Below the pieces are notes generated by a model that worked only from the letters and a program-made list of their open reading frames with translations, did no database searches and was not told where the DNA came from. From Brachynemurus nebulosus (taxonomy: Eukaryota > Arthropoda > Insecta > Neuroptera > Myrmeleontidae), in contig JAPWDM010000005.1 of the NCBI GenBank assembly GCA_035578155.1, positions 31,612,108 through 31,676,107 of the forward strand: a stretch of DNA of 64,000 nucleotides, in the 5' to 3' direction. A program made the position numbers and the translations under genes. Each line of letters begins with the position of its first letter. Position 1 is the first letter of the stretch. This document shows positions 1 to 12,860 of this stretch, in pieces.

Positions 1-1016
1 ATAAATTGGCCTAAAAAGTACAGTTTGTAATTTTATGAGTTTGTTAGTGTATTAATTTGAGCTAATCTCGAAAAGTATTCAACCGATAGTAAAATTTTTT
101 TCACTGGTGGAGATATATCCGGTATTCTAATGTAGACTATATTTTAAAACATAAAATTGTCCTGTAAGGCCCTACGGCCCCAAAAAGTGTCCAGAATGAA
201 TATCTGGACGGACCTGCGATCAACTTGACAGTTCCTAAAGGATCCTGACGCTCCAGTAAGGATCCAAGATACTTAGATACATTCTGTTCAAATACTATTC
301 AGATTTCGGAAAAAATGAGCTCAGTGATGAGCTCATGATCACGTTTCAACAAGTAAATATTTTTGATGCGATTCTATACTGCTACGAAAATGTGACATGC
401 GCATTTAAATGTTCATAAACTAGTAAACATCAGAATTAATCAGAAAAATACGATAAGAACAAACCAATTATTTACTTAATTGTGAACAAGTAAATAAATT
501 TTAATTACCGGTAGCTATAATAAATATTATAGAATTTTAAACAATAGCGACGCTTTGTTGCCAGGCCTCATGACGAACGTTTGATTGTTATACGTGCAAT
601 AGAGAACATTTTCCAATTAACAGGAACAATAGAGGACTTTACGTTACCATCAGCAATGATTGAACAATAGTCTTACAAACAACAGACTTATATAAGAAAA
701 AAATTAATCGTCACTTATAATCTCACTTCCATTCTGTAATTAATAACAGGCAGGAAAGGAACGGAAAAATAAATTTAAGTGATTTTATACAGAAAATTAT
801 ACCATTGGTTTTAGAAAACCATACAATTGTATGTATGAGTGTTATTTATAGTTTTGTGAAAAAATGTGAAATTATGGAAACAATATTTTTTAAAGATAGC
901 GAAACGGAATCATCAATTTGATTAGTATCTGGAACAAAAGAAACCTTTTTTTCGTTATTTATATTAGATTTGAGAGCGTCATCAATAAGCACGGTAGCGC
1001 GTCGGCAAGTTCTCAC
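1..1016. other. AT-rich stretch, no supported gene
   Basis: No coding frame is supported. A short palindromic patch (gagctcagtgatgagctc, 318-335) and ordinary AT-rich sequence are all that is visible. Position 541-600 has a slightly GC-richer patch that I cannot assign. Confidence 0.5.
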
Positions 1017-1064
1017 CAGCCGTACGTGCACCAAGCTATATTTACACGAACCATTTGAAGCCAT
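1017..1064 (-). CDS. Candidate first coding exon (16 codons), weak
   Basis: On the minus strand an ATG at 1064-1062 sits in a favourable start context (caaaaATGG) and opens 16 codons, MASNGSCKYSLVHVRL. These stop in phase 0 at CTG|GTGAGA, an acceptable splice donor. The segment is richer in GC than its surroundings. Reading through the donor gives a 72-residue frame of ordinary AT-biased composition that looks like chance. No family is recognised and no downstream exon is identified. It could equally be a random frame next to the foldback at 1370-2776. Confidence 0.2.
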
Positions 1065-1221
1065 TTTTGACCCCCTTAAAACTCTAGTTCTATTTGTTGT
1101 ATTGAATTAAAATTTTGCATACACAATAACACACTTGAAATCACCCCCAGTTTCAAATTTTATCGATCTAACTTTCATAGTTCCTGAGTTATAGGCCTCC
1201 AAAAATCGATAATTTTGGCAC

Positions 1222-1256
1222 TCACTCACTCATTCACTCACTGAGTGAGTGAGTAC
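1222..1256. repeat. CACT-rich short inverted repeat
   Basis: A run of cactcactcac is followed by gtgagtgagtg, giving a small perfect hairpin built from a tetranucleotide repeat. Confidence 0.7.
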
Positions 1257-1369
1257 CACTGACGGATTATCAAAACCTCTGGCCTATTTTCAGTGGACCT
1301 AGGAAATTGATATTCGGTCAGAATATAGATCTTACAAGTAAAGGTCCCGAGACCGGACCTATCGATTTC

Positions 1370-2776
1370 GATGAAACTTAAATATATTGTGGAACACTAA
1401 AAACTAAGGGACACGTATTTTTTTTTATCTGCGGAAAAACGGTTTTAAGGGGTGAAATCGCCCTCCATAAAATTGGGGTAAAAATTTAATTTTTAAAATA
1501 TCTCGAAAACAGTAAGCGATAGAGCAAAAGTTTAAATTGGCGATATTGCTCTTTTTTAAAGAGCTATCTATTGATATGCAATTTGTTCATATTACATCAA
1601 CAGGGGTGGTTGGGTTTTAAAATTTGGGGGTTAATTTTGCAAAAAGGGGGTGAAAAATAAACAATATAAAAATTTTGTTTACAGATTTGAAATCTACGTC
1701 AAAAAATCTAATTGACCTATTTTTGCTCAATATCCTAATATTAAGTCTAGGGGTAGTTAACTAGAGGGTGACTATGTCGAATAATCGTACTATTTGGGTA
1801 TTTCAAGAAGTTCTTCTTCATGGAAAATAGCTTAAGACAATTATAATAACGTAGAAATGAAATTCTCTAATTCAAAATTGAGTTTGAGCAACATTGGAGA
1901 GGGGGTGAGTCACCCTCTTAAATTACATACTAGTTTATATACACTAATTTTTGCTATTAACACACTGATAGTGGGTAAAATAATGTCACAATAAGTGGTT
2001 CTGAAGTTGGACTATCATATGTAAAGTTTTTATTAGGTTTGTTTTTTAATGGATATTATAGTTTTCCTTATCGAAAATTATCGATACCGAAAATTACATA
2101 ACCTAACCTAAAGTTACGAAACCTAATAAAAACCTTACATACGATAGTCTAACTTCAGAACGATCTATTGTGACATTATTACCCCCTGTTAGTGTGTTAA
2201 TTAGTGTATGTAAACTAGTATGTAATTTAAGAGGGTGACTCACCCCCTCTCCAAAGTTGCTCAAACTCAATTTTGAATTCGAAAATTTCATTTCTACATT
2301 ATTATAATTGTCTTAAGCTATTTTCCATGAAGAAGAACTTCTTGAAATACCCAAATAGTACGATTATTCGACATAGTCACCCACTAGTTAACTACCTCTA
2401 GACTTAATATTAAGATATTGAGCAAAAACAGGTCAATTAGATTTTTTGACGTAGATTTCAAACCTGTAAACAAAATTTTTATGTTGCTTATTTTTCACCC
2501 ACTTTTTGCAAAATTAACCCCCAAATTTTAACCCCCAACCACCCCTGTTGATGTAATATGAACAAATTGCATATCAATAGATAGCTCTTTAAAAAAGAGT
2601 AATGTCGCCAATTTAAACTTTTGCTCTATCTCTTACTGTTTTCGAGATATTTGAAAAATTAAATTTTTACCCCAATTTTTGGAGGGCGATTTCACCCCTT
2701 CAAACCGTTTTTCCGCAGAAAAAAAAAATACGTGTCGCTTAGTTTTTAGTGTTCTACAATATATTTAAGTTTCATC
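1370..2776. repeat. 1.4-kb foldback (inverted repeat, arms ~660 bp)
   Basis: The left arm (1370-2040) is repeated as its reverse complement at 2119-2776 with scattered substitutions and small indels. The loop of ~78 bp (2041-2118) contains atcgaaaattatcgat. Left-arm landmarks such as tttaaagagctatctattga and ggagagggggtgagtcaccc recur inverted in the right arm. No conserved coding frame exists; the minus-strand 62-codon ORF inside the right arm is incidental. Terminal TSDs were not identified. A transcript through it would fold into a very long hairpin. It may be a foldback transposon, an inverted duplication or a hairpin-RNA locus. Confidence 0.85.
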
Positions 2777-4143
2777 TTAAACCTCTGTTCTCAATAATAA
2801 AGAACTTGCCCATTTTTCACATTTATGTTTTTGGCGGGATATATATTACTAAAAAGTTTTTATTTTTAATAATGTTTTGTAAGTATTCTAAGGGGGTATT
2901 CTAGTCTAGAGGCTCGACTTTTCAAGACCCGGACACTTACTAATTATTTTTTATTTTTTTATTTTTACTTATAATGAAACAAATGGGTCAGGGATATAAC
3001 AAATAATATACACTCTTTCTAGTGGTAATACTTTTATTGGTGATATCTATGAAGGAAACATGTATAAATATAAAATTAACCAAAAAATGTAAAAAAGTGT
3101 CTGGGTCTAGACGGTTTTACGGTATGTTTAAAAATGTAGCTTCGAGGTAACAGCGTTTTGATCACCATTTTATTATATTATACTTTTTTTCTGTTCGAAA
3201 AAATTTTTTTATATACATAGCACGCTCCCATTTAACAATTTCGTCGCACACAAATGTGTATAATGGCATCCCTCCGTGTTTTAAAGCAAATATGTTTGAA
3301 TGTGTTAGGGTCTAAGTAATAAAACTGTAACAGTTTAGTTTGTAACAGTCAATCATACAAATATATAAATCAGAAACATTCACGCACGTGATCTTTGACT
3401 TTCTCATTTAGCAATTTGGTACCAGTGGACTGCGTAATGGGAGTTTCCTATGTACGTCTATATGTGTAGATTGTAGAATAAACCCTTAAAATCCTATTTT
3501 GGTTCCTATCCGTTTAAGTAGATAACAATATTTTTAAAAATAAATACTTTGATATAGAGAAGCTTTCAGAAACTGAATTATTTAAAAAAAAAAAAAAAAA
3601 AAACGGAATTTTTTGATGTACATAATATTTTGTTCAAATATATAAAATTTTAGTAGAAATATTTTTTCAACTACATACAAGGTGTCAAAAAACGTTTTAC
3701 GCGATTATGGTAAAAAATTTCTTTTCAATCTGGCGTAACAATTACAATCGCTTTTCCAAGTATAGCAAGCAGTATAAGTTTTACAATCTTATTCTTTATT
3801 AAAAAAAAATAAAATAAAATAAAAAATATAAAAATTGAATCTAAAGAGAATTTTCTATTATGACTGCTTATTTATTGTATTGACTCTATTTTATACCATG
3901 TGAACTATATAAAAAGAAAAACTTCAATAGTTACTTTAAAAACCAGTGAAATGAAAGCAAATCTAAAGAAGCGAATGTAGTAGACACTATACGGTATGTA
4001 TAGTGTCATACATGTCGGTTCATGCACGATAAACATACAGATTCGGAAAAATTTTTATCTAACATACTCTTCTGGTATTTTTAATAATTATAATATTGGC
4101 GCTTTAATATCTGCTTATTCAGACAACTATTAAAAAAATTTTT
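2777..4143. other. AT-rich stretch with a small imperfect foldback
   Basis: Positions 2927-2940 (agacccggacactt) pair with 3095-3108 (aagtgtctgggtct). Both lie next to GTCTAGA-containing flanks, suggesting a degenerate ~230-bp MITE between about 2895 and 3125. A poly(A) run lies at 3583-3603. Nothing coding is visible. Confidence 0.45.
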
Positions 4144-5361
<1,218 letters not shown>

Positions 5362-6856
5362 CGCGGTGAGCAGCGGCGCCCCAACACGGTAGTCGAATTT
5401 TCCCCTTCATCTTCGGTATTGAATGTCTACAAGCGAAATGTGATTGAAAGTCTACAACCGAATTGTCATTTTGTTGGTTTCAAAACTGGTGATGAGTGTT
5501 CGGCTGATCGAGGCTTTAAAAAAAGGTTTTAAGTATTTAAGGGCTGTATCTCAGTAAATTTCAATTTTGTGCCGAAAACAGGTAGCAGAAAAAAAGCCAA
5601 CACAATTCGTACGAGGACATTCCTGCCCATGTTTATCCGCTAATTGCCTTTATGTTTTAGTTTTAAATATTAAAAAAGGACCTTCAATAGTAAACTGGAA
5701 AGCCTTTATAAAGATATTTTTTCTTTCCAAAAAAATCCATAATTTCTATTTTATAAATACTAAAAATCCAAAATTCCTAATTTATAAATAAACAGTGACT
5801 TTAATAACATTTTTAAATTACTTAATATGTATGTATTTCATTTGTCATAAAAGTAAGTTCACTTTTTTTTAAATTTTTTAAAATTACTATTCGCCTACTT
5901 GTATTTAGAATAAACATAATGCTTTTAAAACACATTTAACAATAGCATTCAATTCCGATGTAAAAATGGGAGAAGTAGGGGGAAAAGTGATGCGGACTCC
6001 CTACAAGGTACTAGCTGGATACTAACTGAATACACGTACAAAATTTCAGCCCTCTAGGTTTCCTTATGGACTCTCTAGACGTGTTAGAAAACAAGCAAAA
6101 AAATTAAGGAAATATTGGCGTAAAAATCGTGGGGGTAAGGGTTAAAAGTTGAAACCTACAAAAAACAGTGTCTGGCTATTAGCTTAACCTGTACACCAAA
6201 TTTCAGCCCTCTAGGTTTATTTGGGGAGATTTTGACCCGAACGAAACTGTTAAAAAACAAGAAAAATCATGTTCTTTTGGATATAAAAATGGTGGGGGTA
6301 GGGTTAAAAGTCGAGACCCCCAAAAGGCACCCCCTTGATACTAACGCAATCCGAATACAAAATTTCAGCCCTCTAGGTTTATTCGGGTGACCTGTGCGAG
6401 TGGTACAAACTTCGAAAGCGTCGAAAATGCATGAAATTGTAGCTTAAAAATGAGGGGGGTGGGGGTAAAATATTAAAACCTCCAAAAAGCACAACCTAGG
6501 TACGAACTTTATCAACACACCAATTTCAACCCTCTACGTTAATTCTGGGGGGCTGGGGGCCTGTTAGATCCAGCGAAAATCGTTTTTCCCCCCTCTACTC
6601 CCTCCATATCATCCTAGGAAGCTGAATTTTGGATATGTTGTAGATAATTGACCGAAACATTATTTAAAACCGGTTTGGAAAAGTTTTATTGCTTTTCCGC
6701 CCCCCACCAACCCCTTAAAGGTCGGGTCAGAAAAAAAATTTGCCCAAAATTTGACCCCACTTTGATAGTATGAGGTGCCTCGAAAATGAGCCCCATTTAC
6801 CAAATTTCATCTCTTAACTTCCATAGGGGGGCCCTACACAAATTAAAAGGTGGCGG

Positions 6857-6951
<95 letters not shown>

Positions 6952-7078
6952 ACATTTTTTTTCTACATATTCGTGTTCTACGGGTCCGAAAACGGATAGC
7001 GCCCCTAGTCTCGCCTCTCGCAGCTCTTATCGTATAGACTGTATAAGTCTAATTTTTCGGAGAAAATTCGACTAAAAA
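5362..7078 (+). mobile_element. AB repeat element, inner complete copy (nested)
   Basis: A complete ~1.7-kb AB element starting with cgcggtgagcagcgg and ending at ...aattcgact followed by A5. The A half (to ~5868) begins with a short stem (ccgtga...tcacgg in other copies) and a tagtcgaattttc motif. The same motif recurs inverted at the far end of B, so the element has subterminal inverted repeats. The B half (~5869-7078) carries 160-bp subrepeats and (TA)n. It is nearly identical to 19833-21485, implying recent movement. It sits inside the outer copy in opposite orientation, so 4144-7078 reads as a giant palindrome. A 74-codon frame shared with the 19.8-kb copy lacks an ATG and is broken in other copies, so I do not call it a gene. 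Confidence 0.85.
6859..6948. repeat. (TA)n microsatellite
   Basis: TA array of ~90 bp inside the B half of the inner AB copy. Confidence 0.97.
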
Positions 7079-7576
7079 GTGAACTTACTTTTATAACAAA
7101 TGAAATACATACATATTAAGTAATTTAACAAAATGTTGTTAAAGTCACTGTTTATTTATAAATTAGGAATTTTGGATTTTTATTATTTATAAAATAGAAA
7201 TTTTAGATTTTTTTGGAAAGAAAAAATATCTTCATAAAGGCCTTCCAGTTTACTACTTAAGTTCCTTTTTTAATATTTAAAAATAAAACACAAAGGCAAT
7301 TGGCAGATAAGCATGGGTAGGAATACCCTCGTACGAACTGTGTTGGCTTTTTCCCTGTTAACTGCTATCGGCACAAAATTGAAATTTACTGAGATTCAGC
7401 CCTTAAAAACTTAAAACCTTTTTTTAAAGCCCCGATCAACCGGACACTCATCATCAATTTTGAAACCACCAAAATTACAAATCGCTTGTGGACTTATATT
7501 TCGCTTGTAGATATTCAGTACCGAAGATGAAAGGAAAAATTCGATTTCCGTGATGGAGCTCCGCTGCTCACGGCGC
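7079..7576 (-). mobile_element. AB repeat element, outer copy, A half
   Basis: Continues the outer AB element broken at 5361. It runs from gtgaacttac to ...gctgctcacggcgc and is the reverse complement of 5362-5868 with many substitutions. It is clearly older than the inner copy. Confidence 0.8.
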
Positions 7577-7617
7577 TTTTTTTATTTTTGTTTATAATTT
7601 TATATATTACAATTTAA

Positions 7618-7758
7618 TTATGATGTAGGTGGAGGATACGTGTGGAGGTTAGGATTTGGTAGGCAAAGCCGGCTTGAAGACCACCGTACAAGGCCTTGCG
7701 TTTTTGAAGGCCCTACACCGCTGACTGGCTTTGTAAAATCAGTAACTAATATGACTTT
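7618..7758 (-). CDS. Candidate last exon, unrecognised
   Basis: On the minus strand a plausible acceptor (gtctatcag) at 7759-7760 opens a frame that runs to TAA at 7620-7618. It contains SGVGPSKTQGLVRWSSSR followed by a proline-rich tail ending TYPPPTS. GC content is well above the surroundings. An AATAAA lies 30-odd bases past the stop (7586-7581), directly beside the AB element terminus. No family is recognised. The signals are individually weak: a 46-codon frame in a GC-richer patch can occur by chance, and the upstream part of the frame (63 codons from an ATG at 7809) looks AT-biased and random. Confidence 0.25.
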   Translation of the reverse strand, partial: KVILVTDFTKPVSGVGPSKTQGLVRWSSSRLCLPNPNLHTYPPPTS

Positions 7759-7876
7759 CTGATAGACAATATTGATCGAAACTTTTTTTCTTGATAGCGA
7801 ATAGCGCAATGAATATTAATTTTTTTAGAGTGTATTATACGTAATTTGGGGTACATAACAAAGTTTTTCCCTCTAG

Positions 7877-7985
7877 TTTACAAAACAAAATAGCGGAGCT
7901 GGCGCAGATCGAACACAGACTCCTTTTTCTTGAAGAGGTTCATGGTGGGCAGCAAAACAATTTTCAAACAGAAGTTACAAAATAA
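7877..7985 (+). CDS. Candidate last exon with helical C-terminus
   Basis: A strong acceptor (gtttttccctctag, ending 7876) is followed by an open frame to TAA at 7983-7985. It encodes about 35 residues, including KIAELAQIEHRLLFLEEV, which reads as an amphipathic or coiled-coil helix, and then a Q/N-rich tail. GC content rises to about half in 7895-7955 against roughly a quarter outside. AATAAA overlaps the stop. No ATG lies in the frame, so it would be an internal or terminal exon. It could be part of a host gene or a retrocopied 3' end. The protein is not recognised. Confidence 0.3.
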
Positions 7986-9192
7986 AAAAAAATTTTATCA
8001 TTTTGATTAGCTTTACTAAAACGATACACAAGATTATTTATTAACACTTTCAGTCTCACGGCTTCGGTATCCGAAAATAATCAAAACAACCGCAGAGGCC
8101 AATCGCGATCAATGATTAATTGATTACGCATTATGTATGTGTGCGATGTTACTACACCGATGTGTACATATATAGTTATATGTATACTCAACTGACACAA
8201 ACACCAACACACAATACTCTCTTGGTTTCTATAAACAATATAAAAACTAATAAATGAAAATATTTGTTTTTTTTTTTTTCCTATTTATTTTTACCATTTT
8301 GTTATCTAAACTTTCTGTAGTTCTCTAATTGATTTGAATGTGTTTGAATGTTAAATATATGTATGTCTATGTACATATCATATATATGTACATGTTGAAT
8401 CGTTTTATATATTTGTTTATATAAAGTTTCTTTTAAAATATTGTCGGCTTCCGGGGAACTTTACTGTGAAAGTGCTCGAGTCTCGTTGTGTTAAAAAATA
8501 CTGATTTATCGCTAAGTGACAACAGTTTGAAAAAAATTTTAATTATCGACGAAAAAATATTAACCTTAATTTGTTTATAAAAATATATTTGTTGACTAAT
8601 TTCAAAAATCTTACGTACCGCTCTAGATAACCTATCTAAGAAGCTGCAGGTAAAATTTCAAATTGATCGGATGAAAATTGCTGGGGTCAATCTACCGACC
8701 GTTTTGTAAAACATAGTTTTGAGAAGAACCCATATAAAATTTCAAAACGTGTTTTGAAAAATTGTTATTGTTTGAAATATAGCAAAAGTAACGCAATAAG
8801 GTAATGGAATAAAGTCATGAAAACGAAAATTATTGTCAGACCGAAGGATTCCAAAATTTTACGCGTAGGGGGAGGGGAGCATTCTTTTCCTAAAGTGATG
8901 TAATGCCTTAAGAATCTTAGTGCTTCGAAATTTTTAATGTAATTAATAATGGTATGAAATTATTAAAATTTCCATTTGGTTAAATTAAGATACAATATTG
9001 TAAAAATTTGTCCAACGCTGTATTGTACTGAACCGATTCATATCCAGATATGTAATCGTACATGTGTATATATACCCGTTTTCTTTTGTATTATTTTAGT
9101 AAAAGCTTGAATGAATAGATGAAAAGTGTGGAAAAACGAAAAATAAAAATGGTTCAATGAACATCTTTTTCCCGTTCTTTTTTTCCTTTCAG
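7986..9192. other. AT-rich stretch, no supported gene
   Basis: Contains a GC-richer patch at 8440-8490 and, at 8635-8690, a phrase (aagctgcaggtaaaatttcaaattgatcgg) typical of degraded dispersed repeats. A pyrimidine-rich tract leads into the acceptor at 9192. Confidence 0.4.
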
Positions 9193-9352
9193 CGTCTTAA
9201 ACTTGTACATACGCTACAGCTTTGACACCTTGGCAAAAAAAATCTTCAATCACATATCTCCACCACGATCTGTGTACGGTGATTTTCCATTCGCAACGCC
9301 CCACGCCCCCCTAGTGCGTGCTTTATACGCTTTATTGACGCACGTGTATTAA
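9193..9352 (+). CDS. Candidate terminal exon, 52 residues, unrecognised
   Basis: A very strong polypyrimidine tract and acceptor (gttctttttttcctttcag, ending 9192) is followed in phase 1 by 52 open codons ending at TAA 9350-9352. The peptide includes RYSFDTLAKKIF, PPRSVYGDFPF and HAPLVRALYALL. Its sequence is GC-rich (CG-containing codons such as cgc, gcg, acg) in an AT-rich setting. The other frames close early. I do not recognise the protein. It is the longest splice-supported frame in this region but remains a prediction; a random 52-codon frame at this composition is not rare enough to exclude. Confidence 0.33.
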
Positions 9353-9698
9353 AAAAAAAACTGTTTACTTAAAAGAATTTTCTTCAACAAAAATGTTAAT
9401 GATTGACAAATTTTATCAAATTTATACGTCGGTGAAAAATGTTTTTCTTTCGTCGCAGAAAAATAACTTTCTTTATTTAATACAATTTTTTTCCATCAAC
9501 TTTTAATGGAAATTTGTTTAGCTAACAAGAACAAATTGGTGTGTTTAACCCATCACATTCCAAACCTTGCATGATATTATGTCTGCAATATACACTAGTG
9601 CTCTGATTGAGAGAAAGAAAAATGCGTATGTATTGGTCACACAGATATAAAAAAAACATTAGGAATTTCTTAAGTAAACACATCATTATATATGTATA

Positions 9699-9887
9699 CA
9701 GGGTGGAATTTTAATAACTCTTATACTTTTTGGTGAATTTCGATAAAACTTTACGTTGATTTAGAACGGAATTTGTTGGAAACAAATAGCTTAAAATATA
9801 GCTATGTTGTTTCTAACAAATTCCGTTCTAAATCATCGTAAAATTTTATCGAAATTCACTCAAAGGTATAAGAGTTATTAAAATTAC

Positions 9888-9892
<5 letters not shown>
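9699..9892. mobile_element. 194-bp palindromic MITE, TIR CAGGGTGGAATTTTAATAAC
   Basis: Almost the whole element is an inverted repeat. The left arm (cagggtggaattttaataac...) is matched by the right arm ending gttattaaaattacaccct. It is flanked by TA on the left and by a (TA)n array on the right. TA duplication and a CAGGGTG end fit a Tc1/mariner-type MITE (inference). It has no coding capacity. Confidence 0.8.

Positions 9893-9969
<77 letters not shown>
9892..9969. repeat. (TA)n microsatellite
   Basis: TA array starting exactly at the right end of the palindromic MITE, where a TA target duplication would lie. Confidence 0.97.
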
Positions 9970-9974
<5 letters not shown>

Positions 9975-10324
9975 AGTTGTTTACGTTAAAAAAAATTTAT
10001 GTTTTTTTTTTAAATCCATGTAACCAATACATACGCAGTTTTCTTTCTCTTAATCAGATCAGCAGTGTATTTTAAAACCATGACTAAACTGATATCTATA
10101 AGAAGGGATAATATTTATTACTTTAAGTCAGGAATTCCCAAATTTTACGCGACTCTTTCCGGCGATGCCTCAATACGAACCAATATGAGACTTATCCCAA
10201 ATATGTTAGAACACATATTTACCACAAACTATGATATTTGAATTTAATTATTTTATAAGACTAATTTTTCTGAGAAATACAATACAATATACATACAATT
10301 CTGGGAAAAAATATCTGATATTTA
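9970..10324. other. AT-rich stretch, nothing recognised
   Basis: Ordinary AT-rich sequence between the (TA)n array and the next dispersed repeat. Confidence 0.4.
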
Positions 10325-10618
10325 TATACATACTAGCAATATACCCACCCGATGGAATTTACCATCGGCAACATCTCAGCATATCAGTCAGTGTCAAAGA
10401 TTTATTAAATAAGATATTGTTTATTTTAATAGCCATATTAACATATTTTTTGATATACCACTAACATCAAAAATAACAAATTTACATACAAATTCTCATC
10501 CCCTACTAAACCCACTTAGGGGACGAATTTTCAAAAATCCTTTCTTAGTGTTCATCTACGTTACATAGGGAACTCCTATGTAAAATTTCTTAAAATGTAA
10601 AATTTATTAAGTAGATTA
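10325..10618 (+). mobile_element. Dispersed repeat F, copy 1
   Basis: Shares with 22083-22690 the order: actagcaatatacccacccgatgg, then tcatccccta, tcctttcttagtg, ctacgttac, and the terminus aaatttattaagtagatt. Similar arthropod repeats are often 3' ends of non-LTR retrotransposons or their SINEs; that class assignment is tentative. Confidence 0.6.
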
Positions 10619-10879
10619 TCTCATTTCTATAGTAACAATATAATACAAACCACAATCATCCATGAATAATTCAAAACAAATATTATGTATTTAATAATTC
10701 AAAATTGCAAAAAATATTGTATACAACACGTGCAAAATGAGTGCATATTTTTCACTCGTCACAATTATCTAACTTGGCTACGACCTCGTTTGATAAACTT
10801 ACGACTCGTGAAAAGTTGTTGCAAAATTATAACTATTCTAAAATGATAATTTACTTACTATTTATTTTATGAAACAACT

Positions 10880-11107
10880 CAAGTGCGTATAGAAGGGGAG
10901 GTTAAGGAGTCATGACCCCCCCGAGAATTAAAAATATACACTAGATATAATTTAATTTTAAACACCATATTGGTAAATTTACCAGTTGACGTTTTATTTT
11001 TGGTCGCGAAAAGTATAGAAATTTAATTTTGTGTTACAGAAATTTTTCTAATCCGATTATTTTCCGCGTGACCCCCCCCCTAAGAACCTCAACTGTATAC
11101 GCCCCTG
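10880..11107. mobile_element. hAT-type MITE (228 bp) with perfect 8-bp TSD
   Basis: Bounded by imperfect inverted ends caagtgcgtatagaagggga and ...tatacgcccctg. Flanked by perfect 8-bp direct repeats aaacaact at 10872-10879 and 11108-11115. An 8-bp TSD with CAGGGGCGTA-like ends is diagnostic of the hAT superfamily. Internal C-runs sit next to both ends. No coding sequence. Confidence 0.85.
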
Positions 11108-11115
11108 AAACAACT

Positions 11116-12120
11116 GCTGTCCTCTTAGTGAAGCTTGGCGGCACCTCTGGCCCCCGCGACATATACTTGTAAACGCCTGCCGTAAACCAATGTAACAAAG
11201 CTGTATGTGCAATCTCATGATTTTAAAGGGGTTATATCTTTAAATTAGGTAATTAACACGCAGACGGTTACAATCTGCAATGACGAAACGCCCTATTGAT
11301 ACATTAATTGGACAGCTAATATAGTTTATATGAAATTGTCGACGTCGTACTACGTCTATAACCATCAACGTGTTAAAAGAAATGATTGATATCACGTTTC
11401 GTACATATAAAAGTTCTTCTATCACCTTAATATAATAAGTTTTTCTAGTGAACATCTTAAGGATTTTTCGATTAATTAAATCAACTCCATTTTGTGTAAA
11501 ATCGATTAATGTACATTAGAAAAACTTAGACCTAGAGATACGGTCAGGAAAAAAGCTTGTTTTACGAAAACTGTCACGCTGCCATTTTTGGTTTTGGAAC
11601 ATATATTTTTTCGAATCCTAAAACTTGTACCGTCATAAAACAGAATATCAGTAGATTCTTTCATTTCTTTTAAATAAATTTGATAATCTTTAAATTTGTG
11701 CACATAAAATGATATTACCCCTTAAAGAAAAACAAAACAAAATTACTTATAATCATTACGCTATAAATTGTTCAATTTATAGACAAATTTATGTTAGTTT
11801 TTGTTCAATTTTCCCAACACTGAATCCATTATAATTAATGTTGAAAAAGTTTTTATTACAAACACTAGCTACGATACCAACCAAATAAAAATGTATATAC
11901 TCGTAGATAATTTAGAATATGTACAATGTTTCTCTTTTACAATGTCTTCAGAGGTCTCGACTATAACGATCTTCGGATTATAGCAACCTAGAAATTGTGT
12001 CTTCTAAATGTACCGTATTTTACGTTAAATTTATAGAATTACTAGCATTTATTTATTCACGGTTTCGCCCACGTGGTATTTGAAATTATGACATCAAATT
12101 ATGACATCGTTGTTACCGTT
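11116..12120. other. AT-rich stretch, possible degraded transposon ends
   Basis: A GC-rich patch at 11120-11185 ends in ttgtaaacgcctg, which could be one end of another hAT element, but no partner end was found. The rest is AT-rich with only chance frames. Confidence 0.35.
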
Positions 12121-12860
12121 TTTTTCAGGTTAAAAGATGGCCTACAACTAAGAAAATACTAAAAAAATCGGGACGGGACAAATAAGATCGGGACTGTTAA
12201 AAAAACAAATAAATAAATAAACGTTTTTAATCATTAATAAACAAATGGTAAAAATTTCCACTAGTTTAAATACTGTACAGAACTACTTATTAGGTACATA
12301 CAATACGTTCAGTTTTCTTTCTTAAAAGTATATTTTTATCTTTAATTACGTAATCATAAAATTTTTACAAAATCGTAAAATCAATTTTTTTAATTTTTAG
12401 ACTTTTAATTTTTTTTTCTTTTGCTTATCAGTTGTATTATTTTTGGAGAAAAACATTTTTCATAAAGTTGACCGTCTTTGGCATTGATTATTTTTAGGTT
12501 GCTCGAACACCGCTTACGTATTTCATGTACGTCAAATAATTTCCCCCATTTTTTGGAGGGATTTTAATTTTGAAGGGATTTTAATGAGCTAATCTGGCAA
12601 CACTGTAAGCTGTATAAGTTATTAAATCAGTAGACAGAGTACACTTTATCAGTAGGTACAGCAAGTATTACTTATTTCCTTGACCGTCATGATATGCAAG
12701 CGCAATAATTTGGAAACAACAACAGCGAGACTGGCGGGAGTAAAAACGTAAAACAATTGTAGATGTTAATTAGCATCCCGCCACTACTGTTGTCGGGACG
12801 CGGGACACATTGGCCCAAACTCGGCACATCCCGATTAAATGGGGGCAGTTGGCAACCCTA
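12121..12860. mobile_element. Degraded hAT-like region with cgggac repeats
   Basis: The right boundary reads cagttggcaaccctacgc; its reverse complement tagggttgccaactg is a typical hAT end. Subterminal cgggac/gtcccg words occur at 12168-12195 and 12794-12810. A second end-like sequence (ctggcaacactg) lies at 12594-12605, preceded by a doubled agggattttaat. No left TIR or TSD could be paired, so this may be two broken elements. Confidence 0.4.

Noticed and set aside
846..1064. Full 72-codon minus ORF as a gene
   Set aside because: Only the first 16 codons up to a donor look exon-like; the remainder is AT-biased.
5567..5791. 74-codon frame nearly identical in two AB copies (also 20036-20260)
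   Set aside because: It lacks an ATG, reflects high DNA identity of young copies, and is broken in the 54.4-kb and outer 4.1-kb copies.
7895..7960. Possible tRNA-like region (gagctggcgcagatcgaac)
   Set aside because: No cloverleaf can be formed and box A/B are absent.
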